NCBI GenBank assembly: GCA_003973375.1
Contig: QNYL01000222.1
Location: 1 to 6,968 of the forward strand
Source: Flavobacteriia bacterium
Lineage (GTDB): Bacteria; Bacteroidota; Bacteroidia; Flavobacteriales; Flavobacteriaceae
Length of the DNA: 6,968 bases
Reading direction: 5' to 3'
The translations under genes were made by a program, and so were the position numbers. Positions 1-5,660 of this stretch are shown piece by piece. The stretch's first letter is position 1, and each line of letters starts with the position of its first letter. A model generated the notes under the pieces. It ran no database searches and was not told where the DNA came from. It saw nothing but the letters and a program-made list of their open reading frames with translations.

Positions 1-171
1 GTAAGCCTCTTCAAATTTTCCTTCATTGTTGAGCGAGAGGATTTTTTTTATATTCTTGTAAGTATAAGAATCCATTTCCTGAGAAATAACAGAAAAACTA
101 AAAAACAGAATGAAAAAAAGCAGGATATAGTTTTTTTTACTGGTCACGAATAAAATTATTGGAAATACCAT
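1..171 (-). CDS. N-terminal part of a secreted or membrane-anchored protein, unidentified (partial)
   Basis: An open minus-strand frame of 57 codons starts at the ATG at 171-169 and reaches the window edge without a stop. It encodes a hydrophobic stretch (about residues 15-29, rich in L, F, I and S) after two lysines (residues 12-13), then S-Q-E, which looks like a signal peptide with cleavage near residue 30. The mature part seen so far is charged and probably helical, with an N-N-E-G-K-F-E-E-A-Y stretch that resembles the first helix of a TPR unit; this is only a resemblance. A GTG at 147 would give a more compact signal peptide and is a serious alternative start. It lies 21 bp downstream of the DUF3109 gene on the same strand, so the two may be co-transcribed. 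Function cannot be assigned from this fragment. Confidence 0.6.
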   Translation of the reverse strand, partial: MVFPIILFVTSKKNYILLFFILFFSFSVISQEMDSYTYKNIKKILSLNNEGKFEEAY

Positions 172-192
172 ATGTATTTTTTCTAATGAATT

Positions 193-762
193 TTATTTTT
201 TATAATTCTGAGCAATCAGATCGAGCTCTTTATACCAGGATTCACCAAATTTTCTGATCAGCGATTGTTTTAAAAATTTATAAACCGGCACCTGAAGTTC
301 TTTTCCCAGTACACAGGCATCATCACAAATAGGCCAATAATCGTAATTTACAGCATAGAATTCAGTATATGCTCTGATCCTTACGGGATAAAGATGACAG
401 GAAATTGGTTTTTTAAAATCGGTTTCTCCCTGATTATACGCTTCTTCAATTCCACAAAGCGCTGTTTTCTTATCATCAAAAATCACATAGGCACAGTCGG
501 CTCCATCGATCAATGTAGTTTCATGTTCTCCATCCTCATTGGTTGTATAAAGTCCCTGATTTTCAATAGCCTCAATACCCTCTTTGCGCAAAAAAGGTTT
601 CACCTTAGGATAGATTTCTTTAAGAATCTTCAATTCCTCTTTCTCTAAAGGGGCTCCCGCATCCCCGTCGATACAGCAGGCTCCTTTGCAGGCACTGAGG
701 TTGCAAACAAACTTTTTTTCAATAAGGTCTTCTGATACAATGGTTTTTTCAATCTGAAACAT
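193..762 (-). CDS. DUF3109 family cysteine-rich protein
   Basis: This encodes a 189-residue cytoplasmic protein of the DUF3109 family, whose biochemical role is not established. It has nine cysteines: C20, C25, C29, C30, C90, C103, C122, C146 and C150. They form an N-terminal C-x4-C-x3-CC cluster (in ...LSACKGACC) and a later S-C-H-L-Y-P segment. The pattern recalls the YkgJ-type metal-binding cysteine clusters, so a bound zinc, iron or Fe-S centre is likely but inferred. The start is placed at the sixth codon of the longer frame that opens at 777, because family members begin M-F-Q-I-x-K-T-I. A possible minus-strand promoter (TATTTTTA at 774-767) lies inside those extra codons, which also argues for the shorter form. 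It is divergent from the MarC gene, and a partial secreted-protein gene follows it. The family call is strong; the function is unknown. Confidence 0.9.
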   Translation of the reverse strand: MFQIEKTIVSEDLIEKKFVCNLSACKGACCIDGDAGAPLEKEELKILKEIYPKVKPFLRKEGIEAIENQGLYTTNEDGEHETTLIDGADCAYVIFDDKKTALCGIEEAYNQGETDFKKPISCHLYPVRIRAYTEFYAVNYDYWPICDDACVLGKELQVPVYKFLKQSLIRKFGESWYKELDLIAQNYKK

Positions 763-806
763 ATTGTAAAAATACATTTTCTTTTATATTATAAAACCAA
801 TTTCTT

Positions 807-814
807 TATATTTG
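807..814 (+). promoter_or_regulatory. Bacteroidetes-type -7 promoter box for the MarC gene
   Basis: The octamer TATATTTG is a perfect match to the TAnnTTTG -7 consensus used by the main sigma factor of Bacteroidetes. It lies 17 bp upstream of the ATG at 832. No clear TTTG -33 element is visible at the usual distance. Transcription would begin around 820, giving a very short leader and excluding the TTG at 817 as a start codon. Confidence 0.5.
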
Positions 815-831
815 CTTTGACCAAAGCCTTA

Positions 832-1410
832 ATGATGGATATAAACTTTAAAGAAATTTTAACTGCAGCCTTGATCCTCTTTGCAGTAATCGATATCATT
901 GGAAGTATTCCCATCATTGTCAGTCTCCGTCAGAAAGTGGGCCATATTCAGTCGGAAAAAGCTACTTTGGTGGCCATGCTTATCATGATCGTTTTTCTTT
1001 TTGTAGGGGAAACTATCTTAAAAATTATCGGAATCGATGTAAATTCTTTTGCTGTAGCCGGTTCATTTGTACTGCTTTTTCTTGCCCTTGAAATGATTTT
1101 GGGGATACAACTTTACAAAGATGATTCTCCGGAAACTGCCAGTGTGGTTCCTTTGGCTTTCCCGCTGATAGCAGGCGCAGGAAGTTTGACAACCATTTTA
1201 TCTTTAAAATCGGAATTCCAGACCATAAATATCGTATTGGCCATTATATTAAATCTGATCTTTGTTTATATCGTTTTAAAATTCTCTGAAAAAATTGAAA
1301 AGATCATTGGAAAAGCCGGTATTTCAGTAATTCAAAAGGTTTTCGGAGTGATCTTATTGGCCATTGCCGTTAAATTATTTGCCTCAAATATTCAGGGATT
1401 ATTTAACTAG
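832..1410 (+). CDS. MarC family integral membrane protein
   Basis: This is a 192-residue, very hydrophobic inner-membrane protein of the MarC/UPF0056 family, with about six membrane-spanning segments (roughly 8-30, 47-68, 72-92, 105-125, 133-150 and 168-186). Family signatures are F-A-V-I-D-I-I-G-S-I-P near residue 17, P-L-A-F-P-L-I-A-G near 107 followed by A-G-S-L-T-T, and a C-terminal V-F-G-V-I-L-L-A-I-A-V-K-L segment. Length matches the family. The usual AGPG turn reads AGAG here. The substrate is unknown; the old link to multiple antibiotic resistance was not upheld for E. coli MarC. The start is ATG 832 or the adjacent ATG 835. The TTG at 817 is too close to the promoter box to be transcribed. 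The last base of the TAG stop (1410) is the first base of the inserted MITE, so the reading frame ends exactly at the transposon junction. Confidence 0.9.
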   Translation: MMDINFKEILTAALILFAVIDIIGSIPIIVSLRQKVGHIQSEKATLVAMLIMIVFLFVGETILKIIGIDVNSFAVAGSFVLLFLALEMILGIQLYKDDSPETASVVPLAFPLIAGAGSLTTILSLKSEFQTINIVLAIILNLIFVYIVLKFSEKIEKIIGKAGISVIQKVFGVILLAIAVKLFASNIQGLFN

Positions 1411-1568
1411 TGTCTATCCATAAAGTCATCGAATTGAAAAAATTATCTTTTTGCGCCTTTTTCCTTTTTTTATTTTGCCTAATACACAAGCATTTGCTGC
1501 AATGAAAAAAACAAAAATTCATAAAAAATCTTAACCTTTCAAAAATCAGGCACTTTATAGACAGACAC
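1410..1568 (+). mobile_element. MITE-like element, copy 1 (159 bp, 6-bp target duplication TAACTA)
   Basis: This non-coding element begins GTGTCTATCCATAAAGT and ends with the imperfect inverted complement of that sequence, giving 17-bp terminal inverted repeats with two mismatches. Behind them the arms stay loosely complementary (GAAA...TTA...TTTTT on both sides), so a long imperfect hairpin is possible. The direct repeat TAACTA occupies 1404-1409 and 1569-1574 and reads as a target-site duplication. A same-length, gap-free relative lies at 5661-5819 with 11 differences (93% identity). There is no transposase and no reading frame of note, so movement would need an autonomous element elsewhere. 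The IS family cannot be named from the ends alone. The element separates the MarC and oxidoreductase genes; removing it and one duplication would leave only 44 bp between them. Confidence 0.88.
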
Positions 1569-1589
1569 TAACTAATAAGTAATTTTTTT

Positions 1590-1597
1590 TATATTAG
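1590..1597 (+). promoter_or_regulatory. Weak -7-like promoter box upstream of the oxidoreductase gene
   Basis: TATATTAG matches TAnnTTTG except at one position and lies 22 bp before the ATG at 1620. Any -33 element would fall at or inside the right end of the MITE copy, so the insertion would have replaced the original upstream sequence. No good TTTG is seen there. This is a weak candidate only. Confidence 0.25.
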
Positions 1598-1619
1598 TGG
1601 TTTCTTAAAACTTTTTTTT

Positions 1620-2231
1620 ATGATTTATGATGTACTTATTATTGGAGGAGGCGCAGCAGGAATGTCATGTGCGTTACTTTTAGGATCTGCCAAAGAAAAA
1701 GCATTTGCTTCTGATAAAAATATCGGTATTGTAATGCATCAGAAAACTTCGGCAATGACCCACGGAATGTTTAATAATGTATTAGGGGTTGGCCCGAATA
1801 CCTCCGGTATAGAGATCCTTGAAAAAGGAGTTAAACACCTGCATTTTAAATATCCTCACATCAATCAGATCGAAAATGAAAAAGTAATCGGAATCGATGG
1901 TGAAAAAGGTGATTTTACAGTATCTACAAATAAAAATGCTTATAAAACAAAAAGTGTTGTTGTGGCTGTGGGTGCCTCAAATCTGTTCAATATTGAAGGG
2001 CTGACACAATATGTTGAACCTCATCAAAGTTTGCCTCCTGAAAAAAACAGGATACAACTTAAAAATACCAATCATTTGGTTACCGATGGAATTTATGTAG
2101 CCGGAATCCTTGCCGGATGGATCAGCCAGCTGGCCATCGCCAGTGGCAGTGGTGCCATGGTAGCTGCAGACATCCTAAGGGAATGGAACAATGGAAACCC
2201 TGTGGTAATTCACGATTCTATTGAGGAATAG
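1620..2231 (+). CDS. Small FAD-dependent oxidoreductase, thioredoxin-reductase-like, lacking the NAD(P)H domain
   Basis: This encodes 203 residues with a Rossmann FAD-binding start: Y-D-V-L-I-I followed by G-G-G-A-A-G at residues 9-14. A V-V-V-A-V-G-A strand lies near 112-119, and the C-terminal D-G-I-Y-V-A-G segment at 156-162 is followed by Q-L-A-I-A-S-G-S-G-A-M-V-A-A at 170-183, the FAD-closing motif of thioredoxin-reductase-like enzymes. Those enzymes are about 310 residues long and carry a separate NADPH domain between the two FAD halves; here only about 35 residues separate the halves. The redox-active CxxC is also absent: the only cysteine is C17. It probably binds FAD and takes electrons from an unidentified partner; substrate unknown. 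The frame is intact, so this is a compact family form and not obviously a decayed gene. It follows the MarC gene on the same strand, and its last 14 bp overlap the end of the converging S41 peptidase gene. Confidence 0.82.
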   Translation: MIYDVLIIGGGAAGMSCALLLGSAKEKAFASDKNIGIVMHQKTSAMTHGMFNNVLGVGPNTSGIEILEKGVKHLHFKYPHINQIENEKVIGIDGEKGDFTVSTNKNAYKTKSVVVAVGASNLFNIEGLTQYVEPHQSLPPEKNRIQLKNTNHLVTDGIYVAGILAGWISQLAIASGSGAMVAADILREWNNGNPVVIHDSIEE

Positions 2232-3816
2232 ATTTTTTTTCTTTTTCCAGTTCAAGAACTTTCTTAATCATTTTATCATCCCGGTTAATGATCTGAAAAT
2301 ATCTGTTGTCTCCGTAAAGTTGCAGGGCAAATACAGCTTTCAGATAAAGTTTAAGGTCTTCCTTACTTTCTTTGGATCTTTTTAAATTAGGATGTTTTTT
2401 AATAAGATAATTCCAGTATTTATTATAAAAGGAATCATCCTTGTCAAAATTCTTATCAAACTCTTCAAATGTCATTCCATCAAATTCTTTCCGGTGATTG
2501 TCAATGTATTCGAAAACAAAATCATTAATCGGCTGAAAGTGTAGCCTGTTGATAAAATTAAGCGTATCGATGGGAACAAAAACATCGGGGATAATTCCAC
2601 CACCGCCATAAACGATCTTACCTTTAGCTGTGGTATATTTTAGTGAATCGTTTACCTTGATACTATCAGCACTGATCAATTCTCCATCAGTAAACCGGTG
2701 CTCGTATTCATTAAAATAAGCTTCACTGCCTGAATGATCGTAAGGTTTCTGAATGGATCTTCCGGTAGGGGTATAATATCTTGAAACCGTTAAACGGATA
2801 GCAGAGCCATCTCCGAGATCCATCTCCTGCTGTACCAGACCTTTTCCAAAAGAACGTCTTCCAACAATGGTTCCGATATCATTATCCTGCAAAGCCCCGG
2901 CCACAATTTCACTTGCTGAGGCCGAACCTCCGTCGATCAGGACATAAACCTGTTTCTTTTCAAAATCGCCTTTTTTTGTGGCAAAGGTATCATGGATCTT
3001 TCCCCGCTTATTTTTTGTAAAGACGATCAATTTTCCATCTTCCAGAAATTCATCAATGATCTTTGTGGCAATATCGAGAAAACCACCCGGATTCTGACGA
3101 AGATCCAGTACCAGCTCTTTCATTCCCTGCTTTTTAAGATCTTTAAGTGCTTTTACAAATTCATCATAAGTAGTAGCTGCAAATTTATTGATCTTGATAT
3201 AGCCCAGATCATCATTAAGCATATAGTGGGCATCAAGGCTTTCTATGGGAATACTCCCTCTTTTAATAACAAAAGGCAGTTCTTTTTTCTCCGATTTTCT
3301 GTAAACTTTCAATCTGACCTCTGTTTCGGGTTCTCCTTTTAAATGACTTATAATATAATCGCTTTTAAGCTTTTTTCCGTAAAGCGTATCCTCATCGGCC
3401 ATCAGAATACGGTCTCCGGCTTTAATTCCGGCCTTTTCACTGGGACCATCCTTGATCACACCTAAAACCGTTAAAGAATCCTTGATCATTCTGATCTGAA
3501 TTCCTATTCCAACAAATTTTCCGTTCATCGTTTCGGTAATCCTGTCGTGTTCTTTTGGGGGAATATATACCGAATGCGGATCGAGCTTCCCCAGCATATC
3601 ACTAATGGTGACATCGAGAAGACTGTCGGTATCCACCTCATCCACATAATCGTATTTGATATAATTGATCAGCCTTTTGATCTTTTTTTCCTGAGGATTT
3701 CCGGTGAAAAAGGTCATTTTTCTTTGAGGATAATTCAGGTTGCTTCCAACAAAAATTCCAAAAGCAATGGCAAATGCAATGATCAGTGGTAAGTATATTT
3801 TTGTTTTGTTACTCAT
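2218..3816 (-). CDS. S41 family C-terminal processing peptidase (CtpA/Prc-like)
   Basis: This 532-residue serine protease cleaves near the C-termini of envelope proteins. An N-terminal hydrophobic segment (residues 8-24) after two lysines is a signal peptide or membrane anchor, placing the enzyme in the periplasm. A PDZ domain follows (about 100-175, with G-I-G-I-Q-I and the A-G-I-K-A-G-D-R-I-L loop). The S41 core runs from about 195 to 415. The Ser-Lys catalytic pair is S300 in G-G-S-A-S-A-S-E and K325 in F-G-K-G, with Q329 four residues later, matching the Ser/Lys/Gln spacing of CtpB and the 25-residue Ser-Lys gap of E. coli Prc. A C-terminal extension of about 115 residues (418-532), helical and lysine-rich, is longer than in short CtpA forms and is seen in Bacteroidetes members. 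The ATG overlaps the end of the dCMP deaminase gene by 8 bp (ATGAGTAA). The 3' end overlaps the oxidoreductase gene by 14 bp with no visible terminator. Confidence 0.93.
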   Translation of the reverse strand: MSNKTKIYLPLIIAFAIAFGIFVGSNLNYPQRKMTFFTGNPQEKKIKRLINYIKYDYVDEVDTDSLLDVTISDMLGKLDPHSVYIPPKEHDRITETMNGKFVGIGIQIRMIKDSLTVLGVIKDGPSEKAGIKAGDRILMADEDTLYGKKLKSDYIISHLKGEPETEVRLKVYRKSEKKELPFVIKRGSIPIESLDAHYMLNDDLGYIKINKFAATTYDEFVKALKDLKKQGMKELVLDLRQNPGGFLDIATKIIDEFLEDGKLIVFTKNKRGKIHDTFATKKGDFEKKQVYVLIDGGSASASEIVAGALQDNDIGTIVGRRSFGKGLVQQEMDLGDGSAIRLTVSRYYTPTGRSIQKPYDHSGSEAYFNEYEHRFTDGELISADSIKVNDSLKYTTAKGKIVYGGGGIIPDVFVPIDTLNFINRLHFQPINDFVFEYIDNHRKEFDGMTFEEFDKNFDKDDSFYNKYWNYLIKKHPNLKRSKESKEDLKLYLKAVFALQLYGDNRYFQIINRDDKMIKKVLELEKEKKSIPQ

Positions 3817-4234
3817 CTTCTAATTTAACTATTTCTACCTTGGCTTTTTCTAAAAAATCTATTCCGGCAGTATCTTTATAGGCTTTTGCATAGACCAGCC
3901 TTTTTATTCCCGACTGGTGGATCAGCTTACTGCAATCCTTACAAGGCGACATGGTAATATACAAAGTAGCATCTTTACAGGATTGCGTAGAGCCTGCCAC
4001 TTTTAAAATGGCATTGGCCTCAGCGTGCAGAACATGCCATTTTGTATTTCCGTTATCATCTTCACAAACATTATCAAAACCGGAAGGAGTTCCGTTATAC
4101 CCGTCAGAAATGATCATATTTTCCTTAACGATCAATGCCCCTACCTGTTTACGCTTACAATGAGACAGTTTTGCCCATTCCTTTGCCATATTCATATAGG
4201 CGGTATCATATCTTTTTTGCTTCTTTTTATTCAT
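3809..4234 (-). CDS. dCMP deaminase (deoxycytidylate deaminase), zinc-dependent
   Basis: This 141-residue cytosolic enzyme converts dCMP to dUMP, feeding thymidylate synthesis. It carries the zinc signature of the cytidine/deoxycytidylate deaminase family: H70-A-E72, where H70 binds zinc and E72 is the proton shuttle, and P97-C98-K-D-C101, where both cysteines bind zinc. The segments C-K-R-K-Q-V-G-A near 26 and S-D-G-Y-N-G-T-P near 43 are characteristic of dCMP deaminases and ComEB-like proteins, as opposed to tRNA-adenosine or riboflavin deaminases. Length fits the bacterial family. The start is supported by a purine-rich AGAGAAG about 8 bp upstream. The gene sits 68 bp after the HupE-like gene and overlaps the peptidase start by 8 bp, so the two downstream products are probably translationally coupled although they share no obvious pathway. 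Confidence 0.93.
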   Translation of the reverse strand: MNKKKQKRYDTAYMNMAKEWAKLSHCKRKQVGALIVKENMIISDGYNGTPSGFDNVCEDDNGNTKWHVLHAEANAILKVAGSTQSCKDATLYITMSPCKDCSKLIHQSGIKRLVYAKAYKDTAGIDFLEKAKVEIVKLEDE

Positions 4235-4263
4235 AGAAATCTTCTCTTGAACTAAAATAAATA

Positions 4264-4291
4264 CGAAAATACCTTTTAATGATTTATCAAA
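4264..4291 (-). promoter_or_regulatory. Candidate promoter for the dCMP deaminase and peptidase genes
   Basis: On the minus strand, TTTG (4291-4288) is followed after 16 bp by TATTTTCG (4271-4264), one mismatch from TAnnTTTG. The -7 box lies 29 bp before the ATG at 4234. It sits in the only real gap (68 bp) of the four-gene cluster and could let the last two genes be expressed independently. Spacing is slightly short for the Bacteroidetes consensus. Confidence 0.35.
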
Positions 4292-4302
4292 CTGTTAAAT
4301 TT

Positions 4303-4887
4303 TTACCAAAAAACCCTTTCAAACAACATAGGGATCACAATTCCGGCCACAACCGAGGAAATAACCAAAATCCAGTCTCTTCTGTTTACATTCAAAATTC
4401 TCATAAAAATAAACCCGGTAAGCAGTACCAGTATAACGATCACCACCTGAGCCATTTCAATTCCCAAAGCAAATTCCAGCAGAGGAAATAATTTGGCTTC
4501 ATTTCTGTCGACAAGAATTTTAAAATAACTTGAAAAACCGAGTCCGTGGATCAATCCGAAAAAAAAAGCAAAAACCAGGTTGATATTGCTCTCTGTTTTA
4601 GAGACCAGTTTTTTTGAAAAAAAGATATTGGCCAGTGCCGTAGCCATAATGGTTACAGGGATCAAAAACTCAACAACACTCATTTTAACATGCAGAATAT
4701 CATAAGCAGATAAAGCAAGGGTAAGGGTATGCCCGAAAGTAAAAAATGTGATCAGCCACAATACTTTTTTCCAATCGGAGAAAATATAGATCACAGCCAG
4801 CACCGTTAGAAACAAAATATGATCATATGCCTGTAAATCAAGCACATGAAACAATCCTAAACGGATGTACATAATAAAATCATCCAT
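4303..4887 (-). CDS. HupE/UreJ-like integral membrane protein
   Basis: This 194-residue membrane protein has about six hydrophobic helices (roughly 22-36, 41-62, 70-90, 103-120, 136-162 and 172-190). Conserved histidine motifs match the HupE/UreJ family: H14 in G-L-F-H-V-L-D, D22-H23 in Y-D-H-I-L-F-L, H53 in F-G-H-T-L-T-L, and H114 in F-G-L-I-H-G-L-G-F. Some family members import nickel or cobalt for hydrogenase or urease, but no such genes are visible here, so metal transport is only inferred. The start is placed at the ATG at 4887, where the product begins M-D-D-F like relatives. An in-frame ATG at 4926 would add 13 polar residues and deepen the overlap with the methyltransferase gene. The chosen ATG overlaps the end of that gene by 8 bp (ATGGATGA), which suggests coupled translation. 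Confidence 0.85.
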   Translation of the reverse strand: MDDFIMYIRLGLFHVLDLQAYDHILFLTVLAVIYIFSDWKKVLWLITFFTFGHTLTLALSAYDILHVKMSVVEFLIPVTIMATALANIFFSKKLVSKTESNINLVFAFFFGLIHGLGFSSYFKILVDRNEAKLFPLLEFALGIEMAQVVIVILVLLTGFIFMRILNVNRRDWILVISSVVAGIVIPMLFERVFW

Positions 4888-5413
4888 ATCTGAATTTTTT
4901 AAACAGATCCCAGAGTACCACGCCACAACTTACAGAAATATTCAACGAATGTTTTGTGCCGAACTGTGGGATCTCCACACAATAATCGGAGGCCGAAACA
5001 ACCTCCTGCTGAACCCCTTTTACTTCGTTGCCAAAGATCACTGCATATTTTTTTGAGCGGTCAATATGAAAATCCTGAAGCATTGTACTCTTTTCAGCCT
5101 GTTCAATACTTACAGTTATTATCCCTGTGGATTTTAATTCTTCTATCAATGCCAAAGTATCCTCTGCATACTCCCATTCCACCGATTCCGTTGCACCCAA
5201 TGCCGTTTTATGAATTTCCTTATGCGGCGGACGGGCTGTAATGCCACACAAATAAATCTTTTCTATTAAAAATGCATCCGAAGTTCGAAATACCGAACCG
5301 ATATTGTTCAGGCTTCTGATATTGTCGAGAACCACTATTAAAGGGATCTTCGGGATCTTTTTAAATGCTTCAATATCCGGCCGGCCGAGCTCACTGTTCT
5401 TTAATTTTCTCAT
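4880..5413 (-). CDS. TrmH-family (SPOUT) RNA 2'-O-ribose methyltransferase
   Basis: This 177-residue cytosolic enzyme is expected to transfer a methyl group from S-adenosylmethionine to a ribose 2'-hydroxyl in tRNA or rRNA. The three SpoU/TrmH motifs are present: N37-I-G-S-V-F-R43 (motif 1), F-G-N-E130-V-K-G-V (motif 2) and S156-L-N158-I-S-V-S-C-G (motif 3). N37, R43, E130, S156 and N158 match the conserved residues of TrmH, with the same six-residue N-R spacing. The C-terminal knot region is complete. There is no N-terminal L30e-like substrate-binding domain, so it is a minimal single-domain form close to TrmH in size; whether the target is tRNA position 18 or another site cannot be told. 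It is the first gene of the minus-strand cluster. A weak -7-like box (TTAATTTG, 5437-5430) lies 16 bp upstream. Confidence 0.9.
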   Translation of the reverse strand: MRKLKNSELGRPDIEAFKKIPKIPLIVVLDNIRSLNNIGSVFRTSDAFLIEKIYLCGITARPPHKEIHKTALGATESVEWEYAEDTLALIEELKSTGIITVSIEQAEKSTMLQDFHIDRSKKYAVIFGNEVKGVQQEVVSASDYCVEIPQFGTKHSLNISVSCGVVLWDLFKKFRYG

Positions 5414-5495
5414 TTTAATAAAATCAGTACAAATTAAAGAAGAAAAAAAGAATATCTGTTAAGTTGATGGGATAATTTGTTGATGTGGGTGGAAG
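5414..5495. other. Intergenic leader between the methyltransferase gene and the repeat cluster; no gene seen
   Basis: A+T-rich DNA with no coding frame. Besides the weak minus-strand promoter-like box for the methyltransferase gene it contains two TTGATG words 17 bp apart (from 5464). Nothing else can be assigned. Confidence 0.5.
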
Positions 5496-5519
5496 AATGC
5501 TTCAATGATTTAATTGATT
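5496..5519. repeat. Octamer repeat array, left part (AATGNNNN units)
   Basis: Three consecutive 8-bp units start at 5496, 5504 and 5512: AATGCTTC, AATGATTT, AATTGATT. The first 20 bp match 5605-5624 at 18 of 20 positions, so this array and the one at 5589-5624 are related. There is no open frame across it. Its role is unknown. Confidence 0.6.
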
Positions 5520-5540
5520 GATGAATATACTTTTTTATTT

Positions 5541-5580
5541 CTTTGTGCCCTTTACGTTAGCCTTTGTGACCCCTGCGGTT
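5541..5580. repeat. Degenerate CTTTGNG tandem repeat of about 12-bp period
   Basis: Related units start at 5541 (CTTTGTGCC), 5550 (CTTTACGTTAG), 5562 (CTTTGTGACC) and about 5572 (CCTGCGGTTAAA). They look like decayed copies of a CTTTGYG word spaced 9-12 bp apart. I recall similar CTTTGNG-rich intergenic blocks from other Bacteroidetes genomes but cannot confirm this here. Each CTTTG resembles part of a TAnnTTTG box, but no unit has the TA at the right distance. Confidence 0.5.
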
Positions 5581-5588
5581 AAATTTTA

Positions 5589-5624
5589 AATGTAATAATG
5601 AATTAATGCTGTAATGATTTAATT
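5589..5624. repeat. Octamer repeat array, right part (AATGNNNT units)
   Basis: Four perfect-phase 8-bp units start at 5589, 5597, 5605 and 5613: AATGTAAT, AATGAATT, AATGCTGT, AATGATTT. A partial fifth unit (AATT) follows at 5621. Every full unit keeps AATG at its start and T at its end. The array lies 36 bp before the second MITE copy and repeats the left array at 5496-5519. Confidence 0.65.
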
Positions 5625-5660
5625 CCTTTTATTTTCCAACTCTGTAGTCGTGAATAATTA

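Noticed and set aside
763..777. ATG at 777 as the start of the DUF3109 gene
   Set aside because: It adds M-Y-F-Y-N before the conserved M-F-Q-I start and the extra codons overlap a possible promoter box.
817..831. TTG at 817 as the start of the MarC gene
   Set aside because: It lies 2 bp after a perfect -7 promoter box (807-814), so it would be upstream of the transcription start; ATG 832/835 fits the family N-terminus.
2229..2247. Intrinsic terminator at the T-rich stretch after the oxidoreductase stop
   Set aside because: There is a T-run but no stable stem preceding it.
2992..3342. Plus-strand frame of 116 codons inside the S41 peptidase gene
   Set aside because: It is antisense to a well-supported protease domain and has no recognisable motif or start context.
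4888..4926. ATG at 4926 as the start of the HupE-like gene
   Set aside because: It would create a 47-bp overlap with the methyltransferase gene and a 13-residue polar leader not expected in the family; ATG 4887 gives a normal N-terminus.
5496..5624. CRISPR array
   Set aside because: The 8-bp units are contiguous with no spacers, and there are no cas genes; the spacing does not fit a CRISPR.
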